From Treponema sp. (GTDB taxonomy: Bacteria > Spirochaetota > Spirochaetia > Treponematales > Breznakiellaceae), in assembly GCA_031278715.1 (NCBI GenBank), contig JAITJW010000116.1:1-44885 (forward strand): a stretch of DNA of 44,885 nucleotides, in the 5' to 3' direction. Numbering within the stretch: position 1 is the first letter of the stretch; each line of letters starts with the position of its first letter. This document shows positions 13,878 to 22,141 of the stretch, piece after piece. The position numbers and the translations under genes were made by a program. The notes beneath the pieces were generated by a model. That model saw only the letters and a list, made by a program, of their open reading frames with translations. It made no database searches and was not told the DNA's origin.

Positions 13878-16800
13878 GTGTATAAACCAGTAGACCCAAA
13901 GGTTAATTTTCCCAAAATGGAAGAGGAGATACTTGCCTTTTGGGAACAGCATCACACGTTTGAACAATCCCTATCCCGGCGGGAAGGCGGGGAGGACTAC
14001 GTATTCTATGACGGCCCCCCCTTCGCCACAGGACTCCCCCACGTCGGCCACTTTTCCCCCAACACCATCAAAGACATCGTCCCCCGCTACCAAACCATGC
14101 GAGGCAAAAAAGTCGAACGCCGCTTCGGCTGGGACTGCCACGGCCTCCCCGTAGAAAACCTCATAGAAAAAGAACTAGGCCTTAACTCCAAAACCGACAT
14201 CGAAAGCTACGGCGTCGCCCGCTTCAACGAAGCCTGCCGCGCCTCAGTACTGCGCTACGTCAACGAATGGCGCCAAGTCGTTACCCGCCTGGGCCGCTGG
14301 GTGGACTTCGACAACGACTACAAGACCATGGACCCCGCCTACATGGAAACCATCTGGTGGGTCATGAAATCCCTCTGGAAAAAAGGCCTCCTCTACGAAG
14401 GCCACTACATCCTGCCCTACTGCCCCCGCTGCGCCACCGTCCTGTCCAACCACGAACTTAACCTGGGCGGCTACAAAGATGTCCACGACCCCGCCATCAC
14501 CGTCCGCTTCAAAGTTAAGGAGGGGGGGAGCCCCCCCCCTGCCTCCAGCCCGCTTCGCGGTCTTTCGGCCCCCCCCTCTGCGGGGGCACAGGGCCGGTCC
14601 CCGGGCGCCCCCGCAACGCCCCCACCTCTTCCCGACAGCGCCTACTTCCTGGCCTGGACCACCACCCCCTGGACCCTCCCGTCCAACCTGGCCCTTACCC
14701 TGGGGCCGGATATTGACTACGTGCTGGTGGCGGACGCGCAGTCCGGCGGCAAAGATCATTACATCCTGGCGGAAGCCCGGCTCCCCGCCTACTACAAAAA
14801 CCCCGCGGACTATCAAGTCGTCTGGAAAAAGAAGGGCGCGGATCTGGCTGGAATCGCCTACGAACCCCTGTTCCCCTACTTTGCCTGGGCCGCGGAGCAG
14901 AATGCCTTCCGTACCTACCTGGGGGATTTTGTCTCCACCGAAGACGGTACCGGCATCGTCCATACCGCGCCGGGTTTTGGCGAAGACGACGCCAGGGTCC
15001 TTAAGGGTACGGGCGTTCCCGTAATCTGCCCGGTAGACGCAGAATGTAAGTTCACCGCGGAAGTTAGCGATTACCAGGGCGTTTTTGTGAAAGACGCGGA
15101 CAAGGCCATCATGGAACGGCTTAAAGCCGAGGGCAAACTTGTCAAACGAGAGCAGGTACTCCACGCCTACCCCCACTGCTGGCGCTGTAACAGCCCCCTC
15201 ATCTACCGGGCGGTGGGTTCCTGGTTTGTCAATGTAGAGAAGATCAAACAGGACATGCTTGCCGCCAACAGCCGGATCCACTGGGTACCGGAGCATATCA
15301 AAGATGGCCGTTTCGGCAAGTGGCTGGAGGGCGCACGGGACTGGGCCATCAGCCGGAACCGCTACTGGGGAAACCCCCTGCCCATTTGGAAATGCCCGGA
15401 CTGTGGCAAGACCATCTGCGTGGGAAGCCGGGCGGAACTGGAAGAACTGTCCGGGGTATACCCGGAAGACCTCCACAAACACTTTGTAGACACGATCACC
15501 ATTCCCTGTGCCAAAGTCCCCCCGGAACAGGGAGGCGGGGCCGCCGCTTGTCAGGGAACCATGAGACGGATCCCGGAAGTATTGGACTGCTGGTTTGAAT
15601 CCGGCGCCATGCCCTACGCCCAAAACCACTACCCCTTTGAGAACAAGGAATTTTTCGACCACCATTTTCCGGCGGATTTCATCATGGAAAGCCTTGACCA
15701 GACACGGGGCTGGTTCTACACCCTTACGGTCCTGGCGGCGGCGCTCTTCAAAAGACCGGCCTTTAAGAACTGCGTAGTGGGCGGCATTGTATTGGCCGAA
15801 GACGGCAAGAAGATGAGCAAGAGCCTGCGGAACTACACGGACCCCATGGAACTGGTAAATACCTACGGCGCCGACACCCTGCGGCTTTTTCTGGTCCATT
15901 CCGCCCTGGTCAAAGCCGACGATCTCCGCTTCAGTGACGAGGGGGTCCGGGACGTACTCAAAAGCATCATCATCCCCCTGTGGAACGCCTACAGTTTTTA
16001 CGTAACCTACGCCAACATCGACGGGGTAAGCCCCGCCGCCGCGCCGGAAAACCCCTCGAACCCCCTGGACGCGTGGATCCTCTCCGAAGCGGAAAACCTG
16101 GTGGAAAAGGTAAGCGGCGCACTGGACGCCTACGACATGAGCCGGGCCGTGGATCCCATCGTGGAATTTATCGATCTCCTCAACAACTGGTACATCCGCC
16201 GCTCCCGCCGCCGCTTCTGGCGCCCCTCCGGAGAAGGTTCCGATACGGACAAACTGGAAGCCTACGGCACGCTTTACGATGTACTTAAAACACTGATCAA
16301 GGTGGCGGCCCCGTTTATGCCCTTTACGACAGAGGCCATCTGGCGGAATCTCCGGTGTTCAAAAGAGACAGAATCCGTACACCTGGCGGACTTCCCCCTT
16401 ATCCGGGAGGAGCGCCGGGACCGGGAACTGGAGTACCGCATGGCCACGGTACAGCACGCCGTGTCTATGGGCCGGTCCCTGCGCTCCCAGTACAACATCA
16501 AAGTACGTCAGCCCCTGCGCATGGTGGAACTGGTTACCCGGAATGTGGAGGAAAAAAACGTACTCCTGGAAATGGAGGACATTATCCGGGAGGAGCTGAA
16601 CGTTAAAGAAGTCGTGTTTGGGGACAACGAGGAAGACCTGGTAGAATACGAGGTAAAAGCCAACTTCCGTATCCTGGGTAAAGAACTGGGCAAAGACATG
16701 AAGGCCGTGGCAGCCAAGATCGAGACCCTCAGCCAGACCGAAATCCAGGGCCTCTTGGAAGGAGCCGCCCTGGTACTTGAGGTGGGGAACCACTCTGCGG

Positions 16801-17264
16801 ACGCTCCGCCACGAACGGTGGACGCTCCGCCACGAACGGTGGACGCTCCGCCACGAACGGTGGACGCTCCGCCACGAACGGTGGAGTCTCCACCGCGAAC
16901 GGTGGAGATCACCGCGGAAAAACTGGATATTCGGCGGATCGAGAAGGCCAATCTCCGGGTCCTCAACGAAGGGACCCTTACCGTCGGCCTGGACACGGAG
17001 ATAACCGAAGAACTTTCCAAAGAAGGGGATGTTCGGGACCTGGTGCGGGGAATTCAGAACCTCCGTAAAGAAGCAGGGCTGGAAGTTACAGACCGGATCC
17101 GCCTGTTCCTGTACGGCCCCGCCGAACTTAAGGCAGCCTGGGAGAGTTTTGCCCCCCTGGTGGCCGGGGAAACCCTGGCCCGGGAAGTTTCCTGGGCCCC
17201 GGTGGATGGACAGAAACCCCTGGAGGACAACCGCTGGTTGGTAAAAATTGAGAAACTTTCGTAA
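13878..17264 (+). CDS. ileS: Isoleucyl-tRNA synthetase, eukaryote-like (IleS2) type
   Basis: This 1128-residue class I synthetase charges tRNA-Ile. The HIGH motif is H55-V-G-H58 in ATGLPHVGHF and the KMSKS loop starts at K645. FYDGPPFATGLPH and RFGWDCHGLPVEN are of the eukaryote-like, mupirocin-tolerant class, not the usual bacterial class. The CP1 editing domain contains WTTTPWTLPSNLAL. A Pro/Ser/Gly-rich insert (about residues 214-253) interrupts CP1, and residues 975-1009 are five heptapeptides from a 21-bp tandem repeat. Start GTG 13878 (AGAGGAG upstream; MYKPVDPKVNFPKMEE) matches treponeme IleRS. The open frame back to 13698 runs through repeat DNA and is rejected. Confidence 0.95.
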   Translation: MYKPVDPKVNFPKMEEEILAFWEQHHTFEQSLSRREGGEDYVFYDGPPFATGLPHVGHFSPNTIKDIVPRYQTMRGKKVERRFGWDCHGLPVENLIEKELGLNSKTDIESYGVARFNEACRASVLRYVNEWRQVVTRLGRWVDFDNDYKTMDPAYMETIWWVMKSLWKKGLLYEGHYILPYCPRCATVLSNHELNLGGYKDVHDPAITVRFKVKEGGSPPPASSPLRGLSAPPSAGAQGRSPGAPATPPPLPDSAYFLAWTTTPWTLPSNLALTLGPDIDYVLVADAQSGGKDHYILAEARLPAYYKNPADYQVVWKKKGADLAGIAYEPLFPYFAWAAEQNAFRTYLGDFVSTEDGTGIVHTAPGFGEDDARVLKGTGVPVICPVDAECKFTAEVSDYQGVFVKDADKAIMERLKAEGKLVKREQVLHAYPHCWRCNSPLIYRAVGSWFVNVEKIKQDMLAANSRIHWVPEHIKDGRFGKWLEGARDWAISRNRYWGNPLPIWKCPDCGKTICVGSRAELEELSGVYPEDLHKHFVDTITIPCAKVPPEQGGGAAACQGTMRRIPEVLDCWFESGAMPYAQNHYPFENKEFFDHHFPADFIMESLDQTRGWFYTLTVLAAALFKRPAFKNCVVGGIVLAEDGKKMSKSLRNYTDPMELVNTYGADTLRLFLVHSALVKADDLRFSDEGVRDVLKSIIIPLWNAYSFYVTYANIDGVSPAAAPENPSNPLDAWILSEAENLVEKVSGALDAYDMSRAVDPIVEFIDLLNNWYIRRSRRRFWRPSGEGSDTDKLEAYGTLYDVLKTLIKVAAPFMPFTTEAIWRNLRCSKETESVHLADFPLIREERRDRELEYRMATVQHAVSMGRSLRSQYNIKVRQPLRMVELVTRNVEEKNVLLEMEDIIREELNVKEVVFGDNEEDLVEYEVKANFRILGKELGKDMKAVAAKIETLSQTEIQGLLEGAALVLEVGNHSADAPPRTVDAPPRTVDAPPRTVDAPPRTVESPPRTVEITAEKLDIRRIEKANLRVLNEGTLTVGLDTEITEELSKEGDVRDLVRGIQNLRKEAGLEVTDRIRLFLYGPAELKAAWESFAPLVAGETLAREVSWAPVDGQKPLEDNRWLVKIEKLS
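16800..16904 (+). repeat. In-frame 21-bp tandem repeat in ileS
   Basis: There are five direct copies of a 21-bp unit: four of the GACGCTCCGCCACGAACGGTG type (first part of the copy written) and a last variant beginning GAGTCTCC. They encode DAPPRTV repeats. The last copy holds a perfect hairpin, CTCCACCG-CGAA-CGGTGGAG. Confidence 0.93.
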
Positions 17265-18279
17265 CCTGGCGCCAGGCGCCATTTTTGCCTGTATGCTGGC
17301 GGCCTGCGTCAGCGTCCCCAAGCCTGTGGACCCTCTGTTGGAACAGAGGATCCCCCTGGATGAGGGCGCTATGGCCTATGCCGTTGTCAATGTGCCGGAA
17401 GCCCGGTCCATTCTGGATCACGTCAATATCGAAGGGTATAGTTCCGTCCAGGTGGCGGAAATCCTGGACAAGACCCGCCTTGCCGCGGTGGCTCTGTACT
17501 CCCCGGAAAGCGGCCGGGGTATCCGGGCCGTAACCTGGGGGACTTACCCCAGCACACGGGCCGGCCTGGCCTTTAGCATGAGCAAAGACTGGAAACGGCG
17601 GCGGTCTGCATCCGGAAAATCCTACTGGTATTCCTCCGCCTACGGCCTCTCCCTGGCTGTAAGTCCGGGCCAGGCTTTTGCCGCTGTGGCGCCGGCCGCA
17701 GTGCGGGAGACGACCGTGACCCGGGGAACAACCGGGCCAACGGCACGGGAAACCTGGGAATCGACCGAACTGGCGGCCGGCCCCTTTACACAGGGCCCCG
17801 GAATAGAGGTCCCCGACGGCTTCAACGCCTTCCGGCAGGGGACCAGCCTGGCCCTGTGGATGGACAAGCCCGCCGAATCCCTGGATCGCTTTTTAAGCGC
17901 CCTGCGAATCCCCCTTAAGATCCCCGCAGAGCAGCTCATGGCCGGTTTTTCGGCCCTGCCCCCGGATGCGGACTTAACCTACAGCCCCGGCGAGGCAGCC
18001 CTGGAACTTTCCGGGCCCCTGCACGAACTCAAACTGCGCATCAAGGTTTCATCGGAGGCCAACGCCCGTACCATGATGACCCTGTTTTCCACGGCCCGGA
18101 TCTTTATCTTTCGGGCCGGGAACCAGGCGGGCGTAGACCCGGAGATCTTTGAACTCCTCAGCCTCCTCTTTTCCCGGCCCCCGGAGCAGGATGGCGTCTA
18201 CCTTACCCTGCGCAGCCCGCCCTTGGATGAAGAGGGCATTGCTTTACTTTTCAACCTGTTTTCAGTATATTCACATTAA
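17248..18279 (+). CDS. Hypothetical lipoprotein
   Basis: This 343-residue protein has a signal peptide ending in the lipobox MLAAC (Cys20), so it is probably anchored in a membrane facing the periplasm. The body has no motif I recognise. It contains a Thr/Arg/Ala-rich, probably flexible loop (about 155-175) and alternating strands and helices. The likely start is TTG 17248, overlapping the ileS stop by 17 bp. The only ATG downstream sits just before the lipobox and is too late. Linkage to ileS suggests cotranscription. Function unknown. Confidence 0.75.
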   Translation: MRNFRNLAPGAIFACMLAACVSVPKPVDPLLEQRIPLDEGAMAYAVVNVPEARSILDHVNIEGYSSVQVAEILDKTRLAAVALYSPESGRGIRAVTWGTYPSTRAGLAFSMSKDWKRRRSASGKSYWYSSAYGLSLAVSPGQAFAAVAPAAVRETTVTRGTTGPTARETWESTELAAGPFTQGPGIEVPDGFNAFRQGTSLALWMDKPAESLDRFLSALRIPLKIPAEQLMAGFSALPPDADLTYSPGEAALELSGPLHELKLRIKVSSEANARTMMTLFSTARIFIFRAGNQAGVDPEIFELLSLLFSRPPEQDGVYLTLRSPPLDEEGIALLFNLFSVYSH

Positions 18280-18299
18280 AAGCCGGTTACAAAATAAAT

Positions 18300-18358
18300 G
18301 GGGCTGTTTCAAAACCAGCGGGTTTTGGGACCATCTCAGATAGTTTTGGAATCGCTCC
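18300..18358 (+). repeat. Degenerate copy of the 59-bp palindromic repeat
   Basis: It has the same 59-base span and the same outer cores (GGGCTGTTTCAAAACC at the left, TAGTTTTGGAATCGCTCC at the right) as copies 1 and 2. The middle is different and includes its own AAAACC-AGCG-GGTTTT hairpin. It lies just after a lipoprotein gene and before an FmdB-like gene. Confidence 0.65.
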
Positions 18359-18368
18359 AAGGACAGCT

Positions 18369-18686
18369 ATGCCTACCTACGAATACGAATGTAAAACCTG
18401 CGGCTATACGTTTGATGTTTTTCAGAATATGAGCGATGCTCCGCTCAAGGCTTGCCCGCAGTGCGGTAAAGAAGTACGCCGCCTTATCAATGGCGGTACA
18501 GGCGTTATTTTTAAGGGTTCCGGTTTTTACGTTACCGATAAGAACAAAAGTTCCGGTAAAACACCCCCCGCGCCGCCTAAAACCGATAAAAAACCGGATG
18601 CCGGGACGGACGCCGGAAAACCCGCCGCCGCCGACAAGAGTGTTGACAGTACCCCCAAGCCCCAGGCAGAAACCGGCAAGGTCTAG
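18369..18686 (+). CDS. FmdB-type zinc-ribbon protein
   Basis: This 105-residue protein has an N-terminal zinc ribbon with C8, C11, C29 and C32 in the FmdB/CxxC_CxxC_SSSS arrangement (MPTYEYECKTCG). It is followed by GSGFYVTD and a long Pro/Lys/Ala/Asp-rich disordered tail (about 58-105). Members are called putative regulatory proteins; the biochemical role is not established. ATG has AAGGA upstream, and the preceding 59-bp repeat forms its upstream region. Confidence 0.85.
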   Translation: MPTYEYECKTCGYTFDVFQNMSDAPLKACPQCGKEVRRLINGGTGVIFKGSGFYVTDKNKSSGKTPPAPPKTDKKPDAGTDAGKPAAADKSVDSTPKPQAETGKV

Positions 18687-18761
18687 CAGCCTGTTGCACT
18701 GCGGTTTTATGCGCAGGGCGCAGCAAACTCCTGGCAGCCCCGATACGTGGAGTACTAGCAG

Positions 18762-19121
18762 ATGGGTAAGAAACCCCGTTTTTTCTGTGATAACTGCGGC
18801 GCCGAAGTAGTCATGTCGGCAAAGAGCTGTCCCGCCTGTGGGCGTTTTTTTGCCTCCGTCCGTTGTCCCGCCTGTGGTTTTACCGGCAGGGAAGAAGATT
18901 TTGTCCGGGGCTGTCCGTCCTGCGGCTATTCTACCCCGCCGGCCGGTCCCTCCGGCGCCGGGAATCCCAAAGCCAATTCCGCAAAAGGTGTACCCTGGTC
19001 CGGGAGGCGGGGGCAAGCGGCGCCGCGGGAACCGGGTTTCGCACTGCCGTTCTGGCTTTACCTGGTCGCCGTCCTTGCCCTTGTCTGTGTTCTTGCGCTT
19101 CTTTACAACTTACTGCGTTAA
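18762..19121 (+). CDS. Zinc-ribbon protein with C-terminal membrane anchor
   Basis: This 119-residue protein has four CxxC knuckles (C9/C12, C23/C26, C35/C38, C51/C54) forming two zinc ribbons. A Pro/Gly/Ser-rich linker follows, then one C-terminal hydrophobic helix (about 93-117, LPFWLYLVAVLALVCVLALL). It is probably tail-anchored in the inner membrane with the zinc ribbons in the cytoplasm. It follows the FmdB-type gene by 75 bases on the same strand, a pair of zinc-ribbon genes. No specific function is known to me. Confidence 0.8.
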   Translation: MGKKPRFFCDNCGAEVVMSAKSCPACGRFFASVRCPACGFTGREEDFVRGCPSCGYSTPPAGPSGAGNPKANSAKGVPWSGRRGQAAPREPGFALPFWLYLVAVLALVCVLALLYNLLR

Positions 19122-19157
19122 AATTATTACGTTAAATGGGAAAATTACGAGCATTTT

Positions 19158-19276
19158 GAGCTATTCCCAAAACTCGGTTAGTTTTGGGAATAGCTTTGGA
19201 AAAAGCGGCCGAATGTCCGCTTTTTCCTCTAAATCTAAGGTTGCTTTCCCAAAAACTGAAGTTTTGGGAAAGCCTC
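19158..19276 (+). repeat. 119-bp triple-hairpin repeat, copy A
   Basis: It contains three consecutive hairpins: GCTATTCCCAAAACT/AGTTTTGGGAATAGC, GGAAAAAGCGG/CCGCTTTTTCC, and GCTTTCCCAAAAACT/GTTTTGGGAAAGC. The reverse complement of 33160-33278 has the same length and is nearly identical; differences fall in the middle loop and the last arm. It sits between convergent genes and may also serve as a terminator. Confidence 0.93.
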
Positions 19277-19292
19277 TTTTATCAAAACGGGC

Positions 19293-19799
19293 CTATTTTA
19301 TGATTAGGCGCTGGCCTTCCGCACCTGTGGCGGGGACTTGCTGTTTAACTTTCATGGTAATACTGTGCAGAGTCCCTTCCCGCTTCAGTTTGACAAGGTA
19401 GATGCCCATCTTCTTGTCGCATACGGCAATATGGGCCAGAACCCAGTCTTTAAGAAACAGGACAAAATCGTTGGCGCTGACTTTTTGACCCGCCTGAAAG
19501 TCCTGAACCTGGCGGAGTACCTCTTTAACAAAGTCCGAGTGTTCTTTTTTGTGGCTTTTGTAATCCGGGTAGTTAACCCGTTCCATGATCTTTTCTTCGG
19601 TACTAAAGTGATAACCTACATAGTCTACTGCGGCGCGGATTGCGCTCATAAAGGCAACCTTGGACTTGTCCCAGCCCAGGACGCTTGCTTCGTGGAGTCT
19701 GTTGGTAAGGTTGATCAGTTCCTTGTGTTGATCGTCAACAAGACGGATACCTATTGAATATGAATCGTGCCACTCCACAATCTGTTTTTTGGGATTCAT
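19293..19799 (-). CDS. Bacteriohemerythrin
   Basis: This 168-residue four-helix protein binds O2 at a non-haem di-iron centre. Expected ligands are visible: H25 (DDQHKEL), H64 and E68 (HFSTEE), H83 and H87 (HKKEH), H123 and D128 (HIAVCD). The last 25 residues are an added basic tail. It is the last gene of a minus-strand operon: its ATG overlaps the stop of the acyl-CoA synthetase (ATGA) behind a strong GGAGGT. In an anaerobe the likely role is O2 sensing, scavenging or delivery. Confidence 0.93.
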   Translation of the reverse strand: MNPKKQIVEWHDSYSIGIRLVDDQHKELINLTNRLHEASVLGWDKSKVAFMSAIRAAVDYVGYHFSTEEKIMERVNYPDYKSHKKEHSDFVKEVLRQVQDFQAGQKVSANDFVLFLKDWVLAHIAVCDKKMGIYLVKLKREGTLHSITMKVKQQVPATGAEGQRLIIK

Positions 19800-21526
19800 G
19801 CTTGTTTACCTCCTCTGTCTGTATCTCTGCTCCGGATCACGTTCCGCTGAACCTTACCGCTAATGGTTTTGGGCAATTCCTCTACAAATTCCACTATCCG
19901 GGGATACTTATAAGGGGCAGTAACCCGTTTCACATGGTTCTGCAGCTCTTTGATTAGTTCCTCCGAAGCCTTGTAAGCCCGGGTCAGAACGATAGTGGCC
20001 TTAACCACCTGGCCCCGGATCGGATCCGGTACAGCAGTTACCGCACATTCCAGCACCGAAGGATGTTCCATCAGGGCGCTTTCCACCTCGAAAGGACCGA
20101 TGCGGTAGCCGGAACATTTTATCACGTCATCGTTTCGTCCGACAAACCAGTAGTAACCGTCCCCGTCGTGCCAAGCCATATCCCCCGTATGGTAAACCCC
20201 GTCATACCATGCAGAACGGGTAATCTCCTCATCGTTCCAGTAACCTGTAAACAGCCCTGGCAGGGGGCCGGTTTCTAACGCTTTACCGGGTTCCTGAAAC
20301 GGACTGCCGGGCGTCCCGGCGGCAGTGATACTTATATTACCTACAATGCCGTCATCGCAGGGGTTTCCCTCCTCATCCAGCAGGTTAAGGCCAAAAAGAG
20401 GGGCGGGCTTCCCCATGGAACCTGGTTTTACCGGAAGCCACTTAAAAGCGGCCGCCATCACCGATGTTTCAGACTGACCAAAACCTTCCCGAATTTCCAG
20501 GCCCGTCATTTCTTTCATTTTGTAATATACTTCAGGGCTCAGGGGCTCCCCCGCCACCGATGTATGTTCAATAAAGCTAAAATCCCAGCCGGAAAGATCC
20601 TCCTTGATAAGAAAACGGAAGATCGTCGCCGGGGCGCAAAAACTTGCCGGCCGCAGCCGCTGCAGGGCGGAAAGCATCCCCTGGGGGCTGAACTTTTCCG
20701 TGTCATAGGCCCCAATCGCGGCCCCGCAGATCCACTGACCGTAAATCTTACCCCAGGCGAACTTGGCCCAGCCCGAATCGGTCTGGGTCATGTGGACCTT
20801 GTTGTCCTGCACGCACTGCCAATACTTGGCGGTAACAATGTGACCCAGGGGAAGGCTGTGGTTGTGAAGCACCATCTTGGGCATCCCCGTGGTCCCGGAA
20901 GAAAAATACACCAGCATAGGGTCCAGTGTCTGGGTATCCGCGTTACCCCGGGGGCGGCTAAAGGTTTCCGGGGCCTTTTCAATCCCGGCCCAAAGATCGA
21001 TAAAACCGGCGGGCACATCCTTTCCCGCCAGAGCTACCTTTTTTACCGTCCCGCAATCCGGCAGGGCGGTACGGATACTCTCCACCAATTCTTTATCGTC
21101 AATACCGATCAAAAACTTAACTCCCGCGATATTACAGCGGTAAATAAGGTCTTTAAGGGTAAGCTGGTAGGTTGCGGGGATGCAGATTGCGCCGATCTTC
21201 ATGAGGGCAGTCATTAAAACCCAAACTACCGGCCGCTGTTTCAGGATCAGCATGACCACTTCCCCCTTGACTATTCCCTGGGCCAGGAGCATGTTCGCCG
21301 CCTTGTCGGAAAGGCGCTTCATGTCCGCGAAGCTGTAGGAACGCATCTCCCCCTGGTCGTTGGTCCAGCGCAGGGCAAGCTTATCCGGCTGTATCCGGGC
21401 CCATTCGTCAACTACATCGTAGGCAAAGTTAAAATTTTCAGGCACTTCACAACGGTAGTTAGCGTAAAAATCCTCATAGCTGTCAAATTCAATCCGGGGA
21501 CAGTACCGGGAAAGTATCTCGTTCAT
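19796..21526 (-). CDS. AMP-forming acyl-CoA synthetase (MACS/AcsM-like)
   Basis: This 576-residue ANL-superfamily enzyme activates a carboxylate to acyl-AMP and then acyl-CoA. Motifs are YFSSGTTGMPKMVLH (A3, phosphate loop), REGFGQSE (A5), YHTGDMAWHDGDGYYWFVGR (A7/A8) and the catalytic Lys in PKTISGKVQR (A10). The overall form resembles medium-chain acyl-CoA or benzoate-type synthetases; the substrate cannot be told by eye. There is no signal peptide. It lies 6 bases after the XRE-cupin gene and overlaps the hemerythrin start by 4 bp, so the genes form one operon. Confidence 0.9.
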   Translation of the reverse strand: MNEILSRYCPRIEFDSYEDFYANYRCEVPENFNFAYDVVDEWARIQPDKLALRWTNDQGEMRSYSFADMKRLSDKAANMLLAQGIVKGEVVMLILKQRPVVWVLMTALMKIGAICIPATYQLTLKDLIYRCNIAGVKFLIGIDDKELVESIRTALPDCGTVKKVALAGKDVPAGFIDLWAGIEKAPETFSRPRGNADTQTLDPMLVYFSSGTTGMPKMVLHNHSLPLGHIVTAKYWQCVQDNKVHMTQTDSGWAKFAWGKIYGQWICGAAIGAYDTEKFSPQGMLSALQRLRPASFCAPATIFRFLIKEDLSGWDFSFIEHTSVAGEPLSPEVYYKMKEMTGLEIREGFGQSETSVMAAAFKWLPVKPGSMGKPAPLFGLNLLDEEGNPCDDGIVGNISITAAGTPGSPFQEPGKALETGPLPGLFTGYWNDEEITRSAWYDGVYHTGDMAWHDGDGYYWFVGRNDDVIKCSGYRIGPFEVESALMEHPSVLECAVTAVPDPIRGQVVKATIVLTRAYKASEELIKELQNHVKRVTAPYKYPRIVEFVEELPKTISGKVQRNVIRSRDTDRGGKQA

Positions 21527-21532
21527 GCTGTG

Positions 21533-22123
21533 CTATTCCTGGATAATGGTGATGAATTGGGCGGAATCTCCGCTGCCGTTTTCCAGGGCGCACTGGGCAT
21601 GGGGAAGCCGTGCGTCAAAGTAGACGGTATCCCCCGCCTCAAGATCGTAGTCCCGGTTTCCCACGGTTACCCGGATCTTGCCCTTTACGACGTAGTTAAA
21701 CTCCTGCCCCGAATGACAGACCAGGGGGGCGGGAGGCTTGCGGGTATCCAGTGTTACCAGAAGGGGTTCCATGGTCCGGCCCTTGAAATTGTAGGCCAGG
21801 CTTGAATACTCATAGCCGGGGTACCGTTCCACCTGGATGCCTTTACCGGCGCGGCAGACACTGGCGGTTTCCATCCGGGGGTCTTCACCGGTCAAAAGCA
21901 CTGTGGTGTCCGTACCCAGGCGGTTTGATATCTTGTAAAGTACACTGATGGGAATGTCCAATTCGCCGGATTCGTAGCGTTCGTATGTTTCAAATGAAAT
22001 ACCGATGTCCCGTGCCATGTCGATAGCGCTTATTGCCATGATCTCCCGGAATTCCTTAATACGACCGCTGATCTCCTTTGGTTCTACCGGAAGGTCCGGC
22101 GGGGATAAGAACGTATCGTCCAT
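21533..22123 (-). CDS. XRE-family regulator with cupin domain
   Basis: This 196-residue transcription regulator has an HTH_3 DNA-binding domain at about 17-75 (ISAIDMARDIGISFETYERYESG) and a cupin_2 domain at about 115-190 (HSGQEFNYVVKGKIRVTVG, YDLEAGDTVYFDARLPHA). This is the classic fused layout for sensing a small ligand. It lies between a PHP phosphoesterase gene and the acyl-CoA synthetase, so it probably controls this operon in response to a substrate or product. A TTG at 22141, directly after the PHP stop and near GGGG, would add six residues and is an equal alternative start. Confidence 0.88.
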   Translation of the reverse strand: MDDTFLSPPDLPVEPKEISGRIKEFREIMAISAIDMARDIGISFETYERYESGELDIPISVLYKISNRLGTDTTVLLTGEDPRMETASVCRAGKGIQVERYPGYEYSSLAYNFKGRTMEPLLVTLDTRKPPAPLVCHSGQEFNYVVKGKIRVTVGNRDYDLEAGDTVYFDARLPHAQCALENGSGDSAQFITIIQE

Positions 22124-22141
22124 ATCAGGTACTATACCCAA

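Noticed and set aside
14244-15899. 551-codon open frame on the minus strand inside ileS
   Set aside because: It is the reverse of a well-supported synthetase with no family motif; long antisense frames are expected in G+C-rich codons.
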